A DNA stretch of 64,000 nucleotides from Brachynemurus nebulosus. Taxonomy: Eukaryota > Arthropoda > Insecta > Neuroptera > Myrmeleontidae. Of the stretch, positions 12,125-24,297 are shown one piece after another (position 1 is the stretch's first letter; each line of letters begins with the position of its first letter). The DNA lies in contig JAPWDM010000003.1 in NCBI GenBank assembly GCA_035578155.1, positions 18,874,916 through 18,938,915 of the forward strand, in the 5' to 3' direction. A program made the translations under genes and the position numbers. A model generated the notes under the pieces. That model was not told the DNA's origin and searched no databases. It saw only the letters and a list, made by a program, of their open reading frames with translations.

Positions 12125-12720
12125 CTAACACGCCCCCAGCCCCCCAGAATTAACGTAGAAGGTTGCAATTTGGTGTGTTGATAGAGTTCATACCAAGGTT
12201 GTGCTTTTTGAAGGTTTTAATATTTTACCCCCACCCCCCTCATTTTTAAGCTACAATTTCATGCTTTTTTGACGTTTTCGAAGTTTGTACCACTCGCACA
12301 GGTCACCCAAATAAACCTAGAGGGCTGAAATTTTGTATTCGGATTGAGTTAGTATCAAGGGGGTGCCTTTTGGGGGTCTCGACTTTTAACCCCTACCCCC
12401 ACCATTTTTATACCCAAAAGAACATGATTTTTCTTGTTTTTTAACAGTTTCGTTCGGGTCAAACCCTCCCCAAATAAACCTAGAGGGCTGAAATTTTGTG
12501 TACAGGTTAAGCTAATAGCCAAACACTGTTTTTTGGAGGTTTTAACTTTTAACCCTTACCCCCACGATTTTTACGCCAATATTTCCTTAATTTTTTTGCT
12601 TGTTTTCTAACACGTCTAGAGACTCCCTAAGGAAACCTAGAGGGCTGAAATTTTGTACGTGTATTCAGTTAGTATCCAGCTAGTACCTTGTAGGGAGTCC
12701 ACATTACTTTTCCCCCCACT
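12125..12720. repeat. Tandem array, ~160-bp unit, about four copies
   Basis: The landmark aacctagagggctgaaattt recurs near 12313, 12477 and 12638, with a diverged version near 12150, giving a period of about 162 bp. Each unit also carries a C-run with acccccacc. More diverged units may extend left to about 11880. The array is internal to family H copy 1 and missing from the heads at 18262 and 20751. Confidence 0.8.
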
Positions 12721-13513
12721 TCTCCCATTTTTACATCGGAATTGAATGCTATTGTTAAATGTGTTTTAAAAGCATTATGTTTATTCTAAATACAAGTAGG
12801 CGAATAGTAATTTTAAAAAAGTGAACTTACTTTTATGACAAATGAAATACATACATATTAAGTAATTTAAAAATGTTATTAAAGTCACTGTTTATTTATA
12901 AATTGGGAATTTTAGATTTTTATTATTTATAAAATAGAAATTTTGGATTTTTTTGGAAAGAAAAAATATCTTCATAAAAGCCTTCCAGTTTACTATTTAA
13001 GTTCCTTTTTTATAATATTTAAAACTAAAACATAAAGGCAATTAGCGGATAAACATGGGCAGGAATGTCTTCGTACGAATTGTGGTGGTTTTTTTTCTGC
13101 TACCTGTTTTCGGCACAGAATTGAAATTTACTGAGATACAGCTCCTAAATACTTGAAACCTTTTTTTTAAAGCCTCGATCAGCCGAACACTCATCACCAG
13201 TTTTGAAACCAACAAAATGACAATTCGGTTGTAGACTTTCAATCACATTTCGCTTGTAGACATTCAATACCGAAGATGAAGGGGAAAATTCGACTACCGT
13301 GATGGGGCCCCGCTGCTCACGGCGTTTTTTTTTTTAAATGTAAGATTGGCTACGGTCATTCATAGTTCGTTTTATCCATGCAACACTTAAAAGTCCTTGA
13401 ACAAAAGTAAGCAGACCTGATCATTGTAAAACAATGTTAAAAATAAAGTCGACTTTAAATTAAAAGTAGCTTTAGTTAAAGAACCTTTAAAATTATGAAT
13501 GTAAAACCGGCCG

Positions 13514-13961
13514 TAAAAAGTTACATAAAATATCTAACACTTCAAATACAAAGTGTTTTTCTTTGCTTAAGTACACCTGCGTTTGAGGACACTACGTATA
13601 AAATAGCATTGATCACAGTGTCCCTTTTTTCTAACGATAGGAAAATTTATTTATAATATTACGTTATGAGAACAGTGATAAAAAACAGTGGCTGTAATCA
13701 ATACGTTTCACAGTTCACTGACTACTCATTACAGAGTTAGGTATATGTATATATGTATAGGCAAATATTCGTGTACTATCTATCTATAGTTACCAAAGAG
13801 ATTCATTACTACTGACATTGACTGTATAATGTAGGTAGAGGCCAGTCATGGTACCCGGATAGGCTGTAACACGGTATAACAGTATTCTAACAAATAAAAT
13901 TGAACGACAGGCGTCTCTTCTCCGGATTGTATGATCTTTCGATTTGAGCGAGTCGGCCGGG
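13514..13961. other. No recognised feature
   Basis: Spacer between two transposon-derived elements, with no gene seen. Confidence 0.55.
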
Positions 13962-14445
13962 TAGAGATGTAACGAATGTTAAATTTTTGATATTCGTGAA
14001 TGCGAATATTTGATTGTAACATTCGCAAATGCAAATTCAAATGCGAATGTTTGACGTCTTGTTCGTGTTCATTTGTTTATACACGCATGAAAATAGTAAG
14101 ATTTCTTACTATGTTTAGAGTCAGCGGTAGAGTTTTAAAATTTTATTTCCGAATTTTAAAGGGTAACCGGGAAACTGGGGAAAAAATTTTCCCCTGGAAC
14201 ATCGACTACGATGTGAAAGTATTATTTTGTTCACTCTTTTTTTTTTCCTTAGAAAATCTTTTAAAACTTGCTCGCTTGAAAAAATTTGAAAAAATTCACA
14301 AACATCAAGAAAGAGGTGACGTGTATTATTTACAAATATGGAATACCATAAAGTAACGCTCAAATCTATTAATATTATTAATGAGGTGTAGATTGAATGA
14401 AAATTATCAAAACTGAATTTTCTTATGTTACCTCTTAGACATATA

Positions 14446-14767
14446 ATAAATTAAAGTAAAAAAATGTTTTTTAAGAAAAAGCTTTTATTTAAAAATGGGC
14501 TAAAAAAAAATAAAATAACCTTTGAGTGAAGTTTGAAGCAATATGCAACATAATTTATAAAAGCTTGAGGCGTTATTAATTATTTCTGTTGTGGATATAA
14601 GAGCTATTTTACATTTCAGTAGTTACCAAACTTAATTAAACGCCTCAAGCTTTTATAAATTATGTTGCATATCGCTTCAAACTTCACTCAAAGGTTATTT
14701 TATTTTTTTTTAACCCATTTTTAAATAAAAGCTTTTTCTTAAAAAACATTTTTTTACTTTAATTTAT
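14446..14767. repeat. Long near-perfect hairpin (arms ~127 bp)
   Basis: The left arm 14446-14572 and right arm 14641-14767 are reverse complements with only a few mismatches (for example aagcaatatgcaac against aagcgatatgcaac). A 68-bp spacer separates them. A transcript from either strand would fold into a long double-stranded stem. The high arm identity implies a recent origin or gene conversion. It is either a foldback MITE or a potential hairpin-RNA source, and the sequence cannot separate these. Confidence 0.9.
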
Positions 14768-15469
14768 TTTCTACTTTTTAGTCTGATTACAATTAATTTG
14801 AAAAAAAAAATTAAAGAAGTAATTTTTTACCTATATTTTAATCGGTGAATTTACCTTAATCAAGCATAACTATGGAAACAAAAAATTGCAATGTAAAATC
14901 AATGGACAATATTTGACAATTCTAAATGTCAAAAAGTTGTACAGGAATAAAAATCAACAATTTTTTTTGGGGGGGGGGCAATGTAGGACAAAACTAATTA
15001 TACAATATTGCATTGTCATCAAGGTTAGACACGTATGTAAAATTTGAAACCTCTAGCTCAATTAGAACCTGTCAAAATTTTGATTTCAAGATTTGATCTA
15101 AACCAACATACTAACATATCAAGTTAAATAAAAGCTTTTAAAAATGGAGCTTGATTTTGCTATAATCACTTGAAGCGACATTTTGTTTTAAACAAGATGT
15201 TGTTAGTTAAATATTCTTTAGAAAATGAAGTTTAAAAATTGAAGGAATCAGCAGAAATATTTGATAAATTTTCATGCAAAAATTATAACAATTTTTCTTG
15301 ATTATTTTTATAAATATTTCATATTTGTTAGTGTACGTATCCATAGTCACAATAGATTCAAAATATCCAAAGAAATTGACAAATTTTTTAAGTATTTTCA
15401 TTTTACATGTTTTATAATAAATGGTATCGTTCATAATTATATTGAACTTGAGCAAAACCTTCTATTTTT

Positions 15470-15775
15470 ATGAAATTTACCAAAAATTCTAGAAATCACA
15501 ACTTCTTGAGTGTTCTTCAGCCAGACACATTTGATGCCTGGAACATGTTTTTTTGGACATTTTTCGTGAAAAAAATAAGTTTGTTGCCAAAATTTATGCA
15601 AGTTTAAAAGTTTTTGCGACATTTTTGTACACTATTAGAAAGAAATAAAAAAATCACATAAAACAAGTTTTTGAACCATTACCCTGTCTAAACTGTTTTT
15701 CGAGAAAAACTAATTTTTTTTAAATGGAAATTCGTATTGTTATGCAGGATGCTGCGACAAGGGTATGTTTAGAAA
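15470..15775 (+). repeat. Family C repeat fragment
   Basis: The segment cagccagacacatttgatgc and the terminal ttatgcaggatgctgcgaca match the interior and end of family C as seen at 39337-39730 and 32365-32893. It lies inside the hAT-like element. Confidence 0.6.
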
Positions 15776-15895
15776 ATCTATAACAAAAAGATTAGTTCTT
15801 TTTACGAATGCAATTACGAATACGAATAACTGAAAAAAGGCGAATATTCGCAATTGCGAATATGGTATTATTCGTTACATCTCTAGTGTGTAGTG

Positions 15896-17394
15896 GGCTG
15901 TGCTGATCTATTTAATGCATCCAGTGGTGTGGGTTGTTTAGTTACATGACCAATAACCAACATGTAAAATACTTTTTGGATAATATGTGTGTCTGGGTTG
16001 TTCTAACTGTTCGATATCCACATATCGATACATATATATGGGGGGTTATGCCTATATTTTGTCGGCGGTACATAGCCCGTAACAGTTAATGATTGCCATT
16101 CATCAGACTTAATAATGTATCAGTCTCCCGCACCGGATTACCTTTACGACATACTAGTAGAGATGGGATTTTGACGTGAATATTGGAAATAGTAAATGGA
16201 AATATTTCTTTTGCAGGGTAGACAAAAACAGTTCCCAGTTTGAGTGGAATCGAACAGTTTACATTTTACTTTTAAATATTTTTCATAAGTAATCCTTTAA
16301 TTTAGTTATGTAATTTTTAGGAATAAAAAATAAAAGGATTAAGATTTCTAAAAATGTTAATTCTATTATTTTAGCGGATTTTTTTATGATTGAACTTTAA
16401 ACTGCAATACAAGATGTACGTTTTTTTTTTTTCGAAAAATAAATTTATAACATTTATTGTATGAATGTAAATCCCCACATTAATTCACTATGATTAATAA
16501 CTTTTATAAACCGCACTTGCCCAGTTCAGTCTTGACTCATAGATTATCAACTAATTGGAACATTATTTCGAGTCAACAAAAGTTGTTGCTTTACAGGAGC
16601 TTTACATTTACATATTCCCCAAAGGAAATGTTCTAAATTTTTATAAATTACTAAAATTTGTAAACATTGCCACGATGCTAGTCATATCATGAAAATTTGC
16701 CAGTCTTTACTAAATATAAATATCAAAATAATTAAAATATCTTTTTTTTTTTTTAAATCCACGAGATATACACCTACTTATAAAAAGTTTTATAATTATT
16801 ATAAAAACACCGAGCAAAAAAAGCTTTTTTCTCTTTCTTTTAACCGGGTCCCAGAATAATATCTCCGGGTACCCTTTTAAATTCGGATCCCAGAGATCAC
16901 ATCCCCGGCTGTCCCCCTTTGCTTTCGTCGGTCCTATAGAAGCTTTCGAAAGTTTTTACTTACATATACTTCCAGCGAAATGGTATAATATATTGTGTTT
17001 ATTTATATTGAATTTCTACAAAACTACTGAACGCATAATGAAACCAAACTTTAATACTTGATAATTAAGCATAGGATATATTTCCAAATTTTACAAAATA
17101 TAACAATTAGATTTTTCAGCATTTGTTTAGTCAGTATAATGTAAACCCAGAAAGCGCATTTTTTTGATATGATTTATAAATAAATTGATTATAAAAACAA
17201 GACTTAGCTAAGTGGTTAAAATTTAAAAGTTTTCAAAAGCTTGACATCAGTTTGTGATAAAATTTCTATTATTGATAACAGTATCACGAAATTATCGCAA
17301 GACTGCAGTTCTTGCAATGAGAGCAGATTTTTCATAAACCTTTGTAATTTTATCAGATATGAACAGGACCGTAGAAAAAACCTCTAATTAACAT
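15896..17394. other. No recognised feature
   Basis: AT-rich sequence with no matched repeat or gene. Confidence 0.5.
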
Positions 17395-17560
17395 GAAAAA
17401 CTTTTGTGTACTTAATGACGTCATCAAGTAATTTTTTTTTCATTTCCTTTAAATTAACTGTTAGTAAAGTGACTTAGGTTGGGTTCGTTTGTGGAATTAG
17501 AAGAGTAATGAGGTGGGAAATTTTCATTTTTAAATGTTTTCTTTACTCTTGGGAATTTTA
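17395..17560 (+). repeat. Solo unit of tandem family F
   Basis: It contains cttaatgacgtcatcaagta and aagtgacttaggttgggttc, matching single units of the arrays at 28840-29680 and 33240-34020. TGACGTCA is at 17416-17423. Confidence 0.6.
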
Positions 17561-17856
17561 TTCTGTTTTGAAGGTTATAATTTTAAATGTTGAGAGAAAT
17601 TAAAAAGGGGCTATGAAAAATGTATGAACAGTGTCATATGCCATTGCTTTATGTTTATAATTAAGACTTTACTACCACAAATATTTGAATATATTTAATG
17701 ACGTTAATACGGTAAAAGTTGTAACATCAACAGCACCTCAATTCTTGAAATATAATTTTCAAATAAATTATTACGTGTAGGCGAATAAATGTCTGGATGG
17801 CAATGTCTGGAGTTAAAAATAACACATTTCCAACGTTAAAATTGGTGAAATAATCT

Positions 17857-18260
17857 AAAAACGCCGTGAGCAGCGGGGCGCCATCACGGAAGTCGAATTT
17901 TTCCCTTCATCTTTGGTATTGAATGTCTACAAGCGAAATGTGATTGAAAGTTTACAAGCAATTTGTCATTTTGGTGGTTTCAAAACTGATGATGAGTGTC
18001 TGGCTGATCGGGGCTTTAAAAAATGGTTTTAAGTTTTTCAGGGCTGAATCTCAGTAAATTTCAATTTTGTGCCGATAGCAATTAGCAGGTAAAAAGCTAA
18101 CACAATTCGTACGAGGGCATTCCTACCCATGCTTATCCGCCAATTGCCTTTGTGTTTTATTTTTAAATATTAAAAAAGACCTTAAATAATAAACTGGGAG
18201 GCCTTTATGAAGATATTTTTTCTTTCAAAAAAATCCAAAATTTCTATTTTATAAATAAAA
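17857..18260 (+). repeat. Family H head, copy 2a
   Basis: It starts aaaaacgccgtgagcagcgg and is collinear with the head of family H copy 1 to the phrase ccaaaatttctattttataa, where it stops. A second head copy starts directly after it, so two truncated heads sit in tandem. Confidence 0.8.
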
Positions 18261-18261
18261 T

Positions 18262-18440
18262 AAAAACGCCGTGAGCAGCGGGGCCCCATCACGGAAGTCG
18301 GATTTTTCCCTTAATCTTCGGTATTGAATGTGTACAAGCGAAATGTGATTGAAAGTAGTCTACAAGCGATTTGTCATTTTGGTGGTTTCAAAACTGATGA
18401 TGAGTGTCCGGCTCATCGGCGCTTTAAACAATTTTTTTTT
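18262..18440 (+). repeat. Family H head, copy 2b
   Basis: This is a second, shorter head that breaks off at the insertion point of the TIR element at 18441. Confidence 0.8.
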
Positions 18441-19367
18441 TTGCAGATTCAGATTCTACGGGACAAAATACTCAACTTTTATACGAAACATTTTTTGCTT
18501 CCGAGACTACTAAAGTAGCGGAAGCATTGTGATCACTTTTGAAAAATAAAAAATTTTTTCTCTTCAAAATCAACTTTTTTAGGCACATTTTACGTTTTAG
18601 AGCTTCCTGAACAATTTTGGTTTGGGCCGTCCGTCTGTCTGCCCGTCTGTGTGTGTCCAATTTTGCACCAAGTGGCATAACTTCCGAACTATTCGATCGT
18701 TTTTAATGAAATTTTCAGAAATTATGCAGTTTGGCTCAGCGATGGTCCCTATGAATTTAATCAAAATCGGAGTAACGGTAGCAACGCCGCTACCATGTCA
18801 TTCCAAAATTGCACCAAGTGGCATAACTTCTGAACTACTCAATTCTTTTTTATGAAATTTTCAGAAATTATGTAGTTTGGTTCCTATATGGTCCCCTATG
18901 AATTTAATCGAAATCGGAGTAACGGTAGCTACGCCGCTACCATGAAATCCCATTAAATGTCAATATCTTATTTACTGCTAGTTCTATCTCGCTCAAATTT
19001 TTAGGGTATATTGGGGGTTAGTTTCTAAAATATTTTTGCTATTATTTTATAATTTAGCCTTTAAGTCTTTTGAGTTACAACAGTTTTTTATAAACTTCAA
19101 GGCGAAAATATAATTTCACGGTATATAATATGTATATTTGGTAGAATACTGTTTTAAAGCCTTTTACGACTACGAGGAAGCTGTGTGCCCACCCTATTGG
19201 CAGCGTATTTCTATTTGTAATAGACGGCGCTATAATTGTAAAAATGAGTTTATATACTTGCGTATAAATAAACTTATTTTTACGATTACAGCCCCCTCTA
19301 TTACGAATAGAAAAAAATATTTCGTATAAAAGTTGAGTATTGTGTCCCGTAGAATCCAGATCTGCAA
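18441..19367. mobile_element. TIR element family I, copy 1 (nested in family H)
   Basis: The 56-bp TIRs start TTGCAGAT and contain GATTCTACGGGACA and ACTCAACTTTTATACG, with about five mismatches between arms. The interior holds two ~180-bp direct repeats sharing ccaagtggcataacttc and ggagtaacggtag (about 18670-18800 and 18810-18945), preceded by a gtccgtctgtctgcccgtct tract. A related interior lies at 36380-36725 (-). Frames at 18622-18855 and 19138-19329 are not transposase-like. Confidence 0.85.
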
Positions 19368-19810
19368 TAAAAAATGGGGGTTTCTATTTTAGATTTCAAA
19401 ATTACCCCCGCCCTCTTCAAAAATACTATTTTTTTGGTCAGGCCAAGTTTCCCTACAGGCTTATTTTTCAAGACATAGAAAATTCCAGATTAAATGGATC
19501 ACCTGTATATATTCTATATATTTTTCAATTGTCCTCAAAATGTTAAGGAAAACTGTATATTTTTAACCAAAGAAAGTTTTATGAAAAAGTTTTTAAATCG
19601 TTACAGAACGTTTATTGTCGGTAAAAAAAAATGCGGTTATGCATTTCAGCCGCCATATTGAAGCCATTATTGTGTGAGGTCAGTCATGCCACTCATATTT
19701 GAAAAGTAGAGTTCATAACCTTTAATTTGAGCTATCGTACACCTAGTTTAAGCAACACAAATTTTGGCCAGCAGGGGGTTTCCCGTTCAGAAAGAATGCC
19801 CGTTCGGAAA

Positions 19811-19885
<75 letters not shown>

Positions 19886-20010
19886 TTTTTCTACATAATC
19901 GTGTTCTACGGGTCCGAGAACGAATAGCGCCCCTATTTTCGCCTCTCGCCGTTCTTATCGTATAGGCCGTATAAGTCTAGTTTTTTTAAAGGGAAAATTC
20001 GACTAAAAAA
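19368..20010 (+). repeat. Family H tail, copy 2
   Basis: The end (gtgttctacgggtccgagaa, then ggaaaattcgactaa) matches the tail of family H copy 1, with the (TA)n tract in the same position. The first part (19368-19800) was not matched to copy 1. Confidence 0.7.
19812..19880. repeat. (TA)n microsatellite
   Basis: About 34 TA units at the position equivalent to the tract in family H copy 1. Confidence 0.95.
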
Positions 20011-20750
20011 TGGTAATAGTTGAGAAAAAGGTACAAATTATATTCTAAAAATATAACATAAATCCACAGAAAATGAAAAATTAAAACTAAAAACTTTTCA
20101 AGTGTGGGATTCACCTCAAAATTCCGGTCTCTGTTTATAAATAATTACCGTTTTCCATGAATGAAGAAGAATTGACATAAAACAAAAGAGGATCAGAGAA
20201 TTTTTTGTTTTTTGTTTATTATTCATTCATCTACGAAAAAGGAACAAACCTTACCAGACATACATACACTTGCGTACACAAAAGGATGGAAATATACAAT
20301 TGGATTAACGTGTAAGCGAAATGGAGACAGAAAAAATTAATTTATTAAGTAATTTCATGGTTGATTGGAACAAGCCATTAGAAACAATTTATTGCTCAAC
20401 AAAATATTTATTATTTTTTAATAATGTAATTTAATTGGAAAATTATTCGATGTTTGATTTATTGTTAATTAGTTTTTCGAGGAAAGTTTTTGTATCACTG
20501 TTTAATAACAATTTTACTGGTGGCGTTTTTGTTGGGTCGTGTTTTGAAAGAGACGCTGACACATGGAAAAGTGTCCATTAAAGACAACATAAAATTTGTT
20601 CTATTTTAATGTGCTTTACAATAAATTTTTTCTACTTCTACTATTAAAAGTAACATTTTGCGTAGGGATAACTATACGTAAAAATTAACAGTTGCCCATA
20701 CCGAACAAGAATAGTGTGCGATATAATTTCCCACGGCTTAACATAATAAA
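20011..20750. other. No recognised feature
   Basis: AT-rich spacer between two family H pieces. Confidence 0.5.
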
Positions 20751-20965
20751 AAAAACGTCGTGAGCAGCGGGGCCCCATCACGGAAGTCGAATTTTTCCTT
20801 TAATCTTCGGTATTGAATGTCTACAAGCGAAATGTAATTGAAAGTCTACAAGCCAGAAGATTTGTCATTGTGGTGGTTTCAAAACTGATGATGAGTGTCT
20901 GGTTAATCGGGGCTTTAAAAAAAGGTGTTAAGTTTTTAAGGGCTGAATCTCAGTAAATTTCAATG
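20751..20965 (+). repeat. Family H head, copy 3 (truncated)
   Basis: It is collinear with the other heads from aaaaacgtcgtgagcagcgg to ctgaatctcagtaaatttca, then ends. Confidence 0.8.
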
Positions 20966-21318
20966 CTTTCAACCCATTTTTGACACTTTTGACTTTGAAT
21001 AAAATTTTTTCCACGTACAGGATCGATGAGGACTTTTCAACACTTATTTATAACGGTGTTCCGAACATTCATACAATTTTCATCTTTCCCCTAATTTTTG
21101 TAGGTACTCTTGCATGTTTAAATTGACCGGGGTAATAAATAATTCTGAAAATATTGCATACATATTATGTTGGTTATTGAATTTTGTTTCCATAGTTTTA
21201 AAGTATGCATTGGCAAAAATTTGAACATCTTACACTGACATAAATTAATCAAAAATTTTACTATTTATTTAAATAAATATTAATGTAAATTTTACAAAAC
21301 AAATGTTCTCGTAGAAAA
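20966..21318. other. No recognised feature
   Basis: AT-rich spacer with nothing matched. Confidence 0.5.
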
Positions 21319-21448
21319 AGTATAGTGTAAGATACGTGGGAAAAGCTTATTTCTCACTCATATAAATTGTTCATAGGAGTGAGAATGAAGTTCAAACTCA
21401 TATTCGTGAGAAATAAGCCATTTTTCCCACTTATTGTACAATATACTA
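21319..21448. mobile_element. Palindromic MITE family G, copy 2
   Basis: The right arm (reverse complement tagtatattgtacaataagt, then gggaaaa) shares its end with family G copy 1. The arms pair over about 45 bp including gcttatttctcac. The centre differs from copy 1. Confidence 0.7.
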
Positions 21449-23037
21449 TTTCACCTCTGATAATGTTTATTGTCAATGGATATTCATGAGACTTTTTTTT
21501 GTTGTTTCTAAAAGTAAACAAAAAATAGTAAGAGTTGAGACTGATTACAATTTACTCAACTTTTACTCAAATTCGTATTTTTAGAAGAATTTTTTTTTTT
21601 AAAACAACTTTTATCAAGTTTTATTAAGAGTGATAAAACTAGAAGAATTATAGGTTTTCGAACCCGCTCTTCCCACTATACAAACTAAATTATACAATTA
21701 TTTAGGACTTCGTAGTACAACAAAGAAATCCCTATAGATTCGTCTAGTCTCTCATTGCGTTAGGTGATTCACTCAGACTTGATTACTTTTAATGTATCAG
21801 TTTCAGACTTTACGCAATTTAATGGACAGTGACTTTATTTTTCTATTTTTTTTTTTAAATTAAAAAATACTTTAACTCATATAGAAAGTAAATGGTTCAG
21901 ATAGTCAGATTACTAACAAATTAAAGGCTAATTTTAATATTAAATAGACACAAGAAATATATTATTCGGAGAACTTGAATAATATATGGAATTGGAAAAA
22001 TGGAAAGGTAATATTCATAAACTTTTTTTATTTAATTTTTTTTTTTTTTTTGCGTAATATTTACAAAACTAACTATATTAAATTAAAAATAAATTTTCAA
22101 AATAGTACCGATAACGAGCCCACACTACCGAGCGCATATGTGGCGTTAAAATGTTTATATTGCTTGAATATACATTAGTGTTTTTTTATTTTGAATTATT
22201 GTTGTTATGCAATTATTGCCTGCTATATAAACATTTTTATGTTGAATAAGTTATTAAAATGTCTAATTAAAAGAATTATCGAACTTAATTTGTACCATTA
22301 TGTGATAATAATACAAAGATGTTAGATATCCTGTGAGTATAAAAATGTTCACTAATATTATCAGAATTAGTTTTTATAAAGCCTAATTGCTAATTAATTC
22401 AATAACTACCAAATAATTTTTTGTACCAAATTTTAATAATTTTGACAATATGTACGAGCTGTCGTTAACATAATGACGTCACAGACATTGTGATCCTTTC
22501 TAGTACTGCATATAATCAAATGACTTAATGCTTGTTTAACATACACTTGACACATTTTGGTAAATTATCGCAAATCTTATTGTTAAATTTGTTTGTTACT
22601 GATTTTTGACATAAACGAAAATATTCAAACAATTTTTATTTTTATTTTAAAAACATTTTCGAATTTAAAAAATGTGATTAACTTCCACTTCAGTTAATGG
22701 AAATACTCTTTTGTGTTAATACGGATATTGGTATTATTATAAACGTTTACGTTAAAAATGGACAGAGAGAGGAAATTATTAAATACGATTATCGTTAACG
22801 AAGCATATAAAATCGTATAAAATTCTTGTACTAAACGATGAGCGACGGTGAATAACTGACTCGTTTTGTTGTATCGATACTTATAAATATTGTTAACTTT
22901 GATGTTTATATTATAAATTTTAGTTAGATAAAGAGAGGATGATTGTTGATTGTTGTCACTGTTATCCTGTAATTCTCTTGACGTGAGATTATAGAATTGT
23001 AGTTAAACGATTTTCTATCTAAGAAAATTATTTACTT
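21449..23037. other. No recognised gene
   Basis: AT-rich sequence. One TGACGTCA lies near 22475. No repeat copy was matched. Confidence 0.5.
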
Positions 23038-23575
23038 AAGGGCAGGGTAAGGTATTAAAATAATTTTTTTGCTTTTTTTTTTTTATTTTTTTAACTGAAT
23101 GCATAATATCTCAAGAATATTGTCTCAAAATTTCAAGTTTATTGGAGCAAAACTGACGAAGTTATAAGCATTTTTGTTGTTACCTGGCAGATGTTTCACT
23201 CTCTATATACCTCTCTCTCTCAGTTATATTATAAAAATTTCAATGCAAGTACAAACGTGCTTATAACTGTACTGTATATTTTGTCAGTGTAGCGTACAAA
23301 ATTACTTTAGCAGTAAGTATTCTATATCAGTTTTATACAAGAATTCTTAAGTGTTCAAAACTTTAAAGCGTTTTCCCCACAGCTCACGTTTTCAAAGTCG
23401 GTGCCCCTCATAACTTCAAAACTACAGCATCGATCCTTATGAAAGTTTGAACACTATTTCTGTACATAATTTACGAGGTAACGCTGGAGAGTTTTTTTCA
23501 AATTTGTTAATAATTTTTATTTTACAATAACAAATTAGCCGATTTTTTTTTCGCAAAAAATCGTGTTTTTCCTTT
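23038..23575 (+). repeat. Family D foldback element, one arm only
   Basis: It matches the left arm of the complete element at 57981-58861, from AAGGGCAGGGTAAGGTATT through gtgcccctcataacttcaaa to cgcaaaaaatcgtgtttttc. The right arm is absent. Confidence 0.85.
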
Positions 23576-24297
23576 GTCCCTGAAAATTTTAATTTTGGAG
23601 GAAAAAAAAATTTTATATTTTAAAAACGATGTAGTTTTGAATGCAATAATCTCGCTACTTTAATGTAGTCTCGAAAACAAAGTAAAAACATTTAGAACAA
23701 ACTATGTATATCTACGTTGTATTGATAAGGGCAACAACTCCGTGCGAACAAATTAACACATTTTTCTCTGTGCAATTAACAAGAAAAAATAAATAAATAA
23801 AACAAATATACATAAAACATACCCGTATAAGTACATAATATACATACTTCTGTTATCTGAATTGCAATAAATAATTCTAATTAATTAATTCTTAAAATAA
23901 TGTTCATACATTATTAAAATATCTTGCAAAACGGACCTTGCTGGTGAAAAATTTAATTTATTATATTTAAAATATGCATAAGTGTATGTTTAAGCGCATA
24001 TACTTTCCACCGTTCACTATCTAAACAGTAAGCAAATAAATGTGCTTTTTTTTGAAATTCACATAATTATAAATTATATAAAATGTGGTCGTTTACTTAG
24101 GTACATATTTTAAATGAGACGAATACATTATTTTTTGCATGGTATAATTTTTTTTCAGTACCTAAATATGCAAAATACAATAATATGAGAATTAATATTA
24201 ACAAGAACTGACAGCACTCGGGGTTAAACAGTTTTAGAGAAGTTGAAATTTACACATTTGCTTGTTCTAAACGTGTACAAAACTATATTACAAACAG
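23576..24297. other. No recognised feature
   Basis: AT-rich sequence after the break in family D. No right-hand terminus is found. Confidence 0.5.

Larger units (their letters stand above)
11632..13336 (-). mobile_element. Composite repeat family H, copy 1 (nested)
   Basis: Read on the minus strand it starts aaaaacgccgtgagcagcgg and runs through a ~400-bp conserved head. It then passes through a ~160-bp tandem array and a (TA)n tract, and ends in ggagaaaattcgactaat. The same head and tail flank the plus-strand copy at 17857-20010. Another head copy is at 20751-20965. The motif GTCGAATTTT occurs near both ends in opposite orientation, suggesting subterminal inverted repeats. The element class is not established. 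Confidence 0.75.
11126..13513. mobile_element. TA-flanked TIR element (family T) carrying an insertion
   Basis: The termini CGGCCGGTTTTACATTCA (11126 onward) and its exact complement ending at 13513 are both flanked by TA. This fits a Tc1/mariner-type TA target duplication. Subterminal regions on both sides carry variants of AAAGTCGACTTTAA and a shared tgttttacaat segment. Most of the interior (11632-13336) is a minus-strand copy of family H, so the unoccupied element was only about 680 bp. No transposase is present. Confidence 0.85.
13962..15895. mobile_element. hAT-like element with TAGAGATGTAACGAAT ends
   Basis: The left end TAGAGATGTAACGAAT matches the reverse complement of the right end exactly over 16 bp. 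Both are followed by AT-rich tracts with repeated ATTCG and CGAAT motifs. Ends of this form (AGAGATGTAACGAATATTCG) are common in hAT elements. I found no 8-bp target duplication and no transposase, so the call rests on the termini. The interior contains a long hairpin (14446-14767) and a stretch related to family C (15470-15775), both probably later insertions. Confidence 0.65.

Noticed and set aside
12125..12720. Regularly spaced repeats as a CRISPR array
   Set aside because: Units of about 160 bp are contiguous without unique spacers, in a eukaryotic repeat context.
14000..14363. Opposing 118- and 80-codon frames over the same bases
   Set aside because: Mutually overlapping, unrecognised, and inside a hAT-like element. 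Most likely chance.
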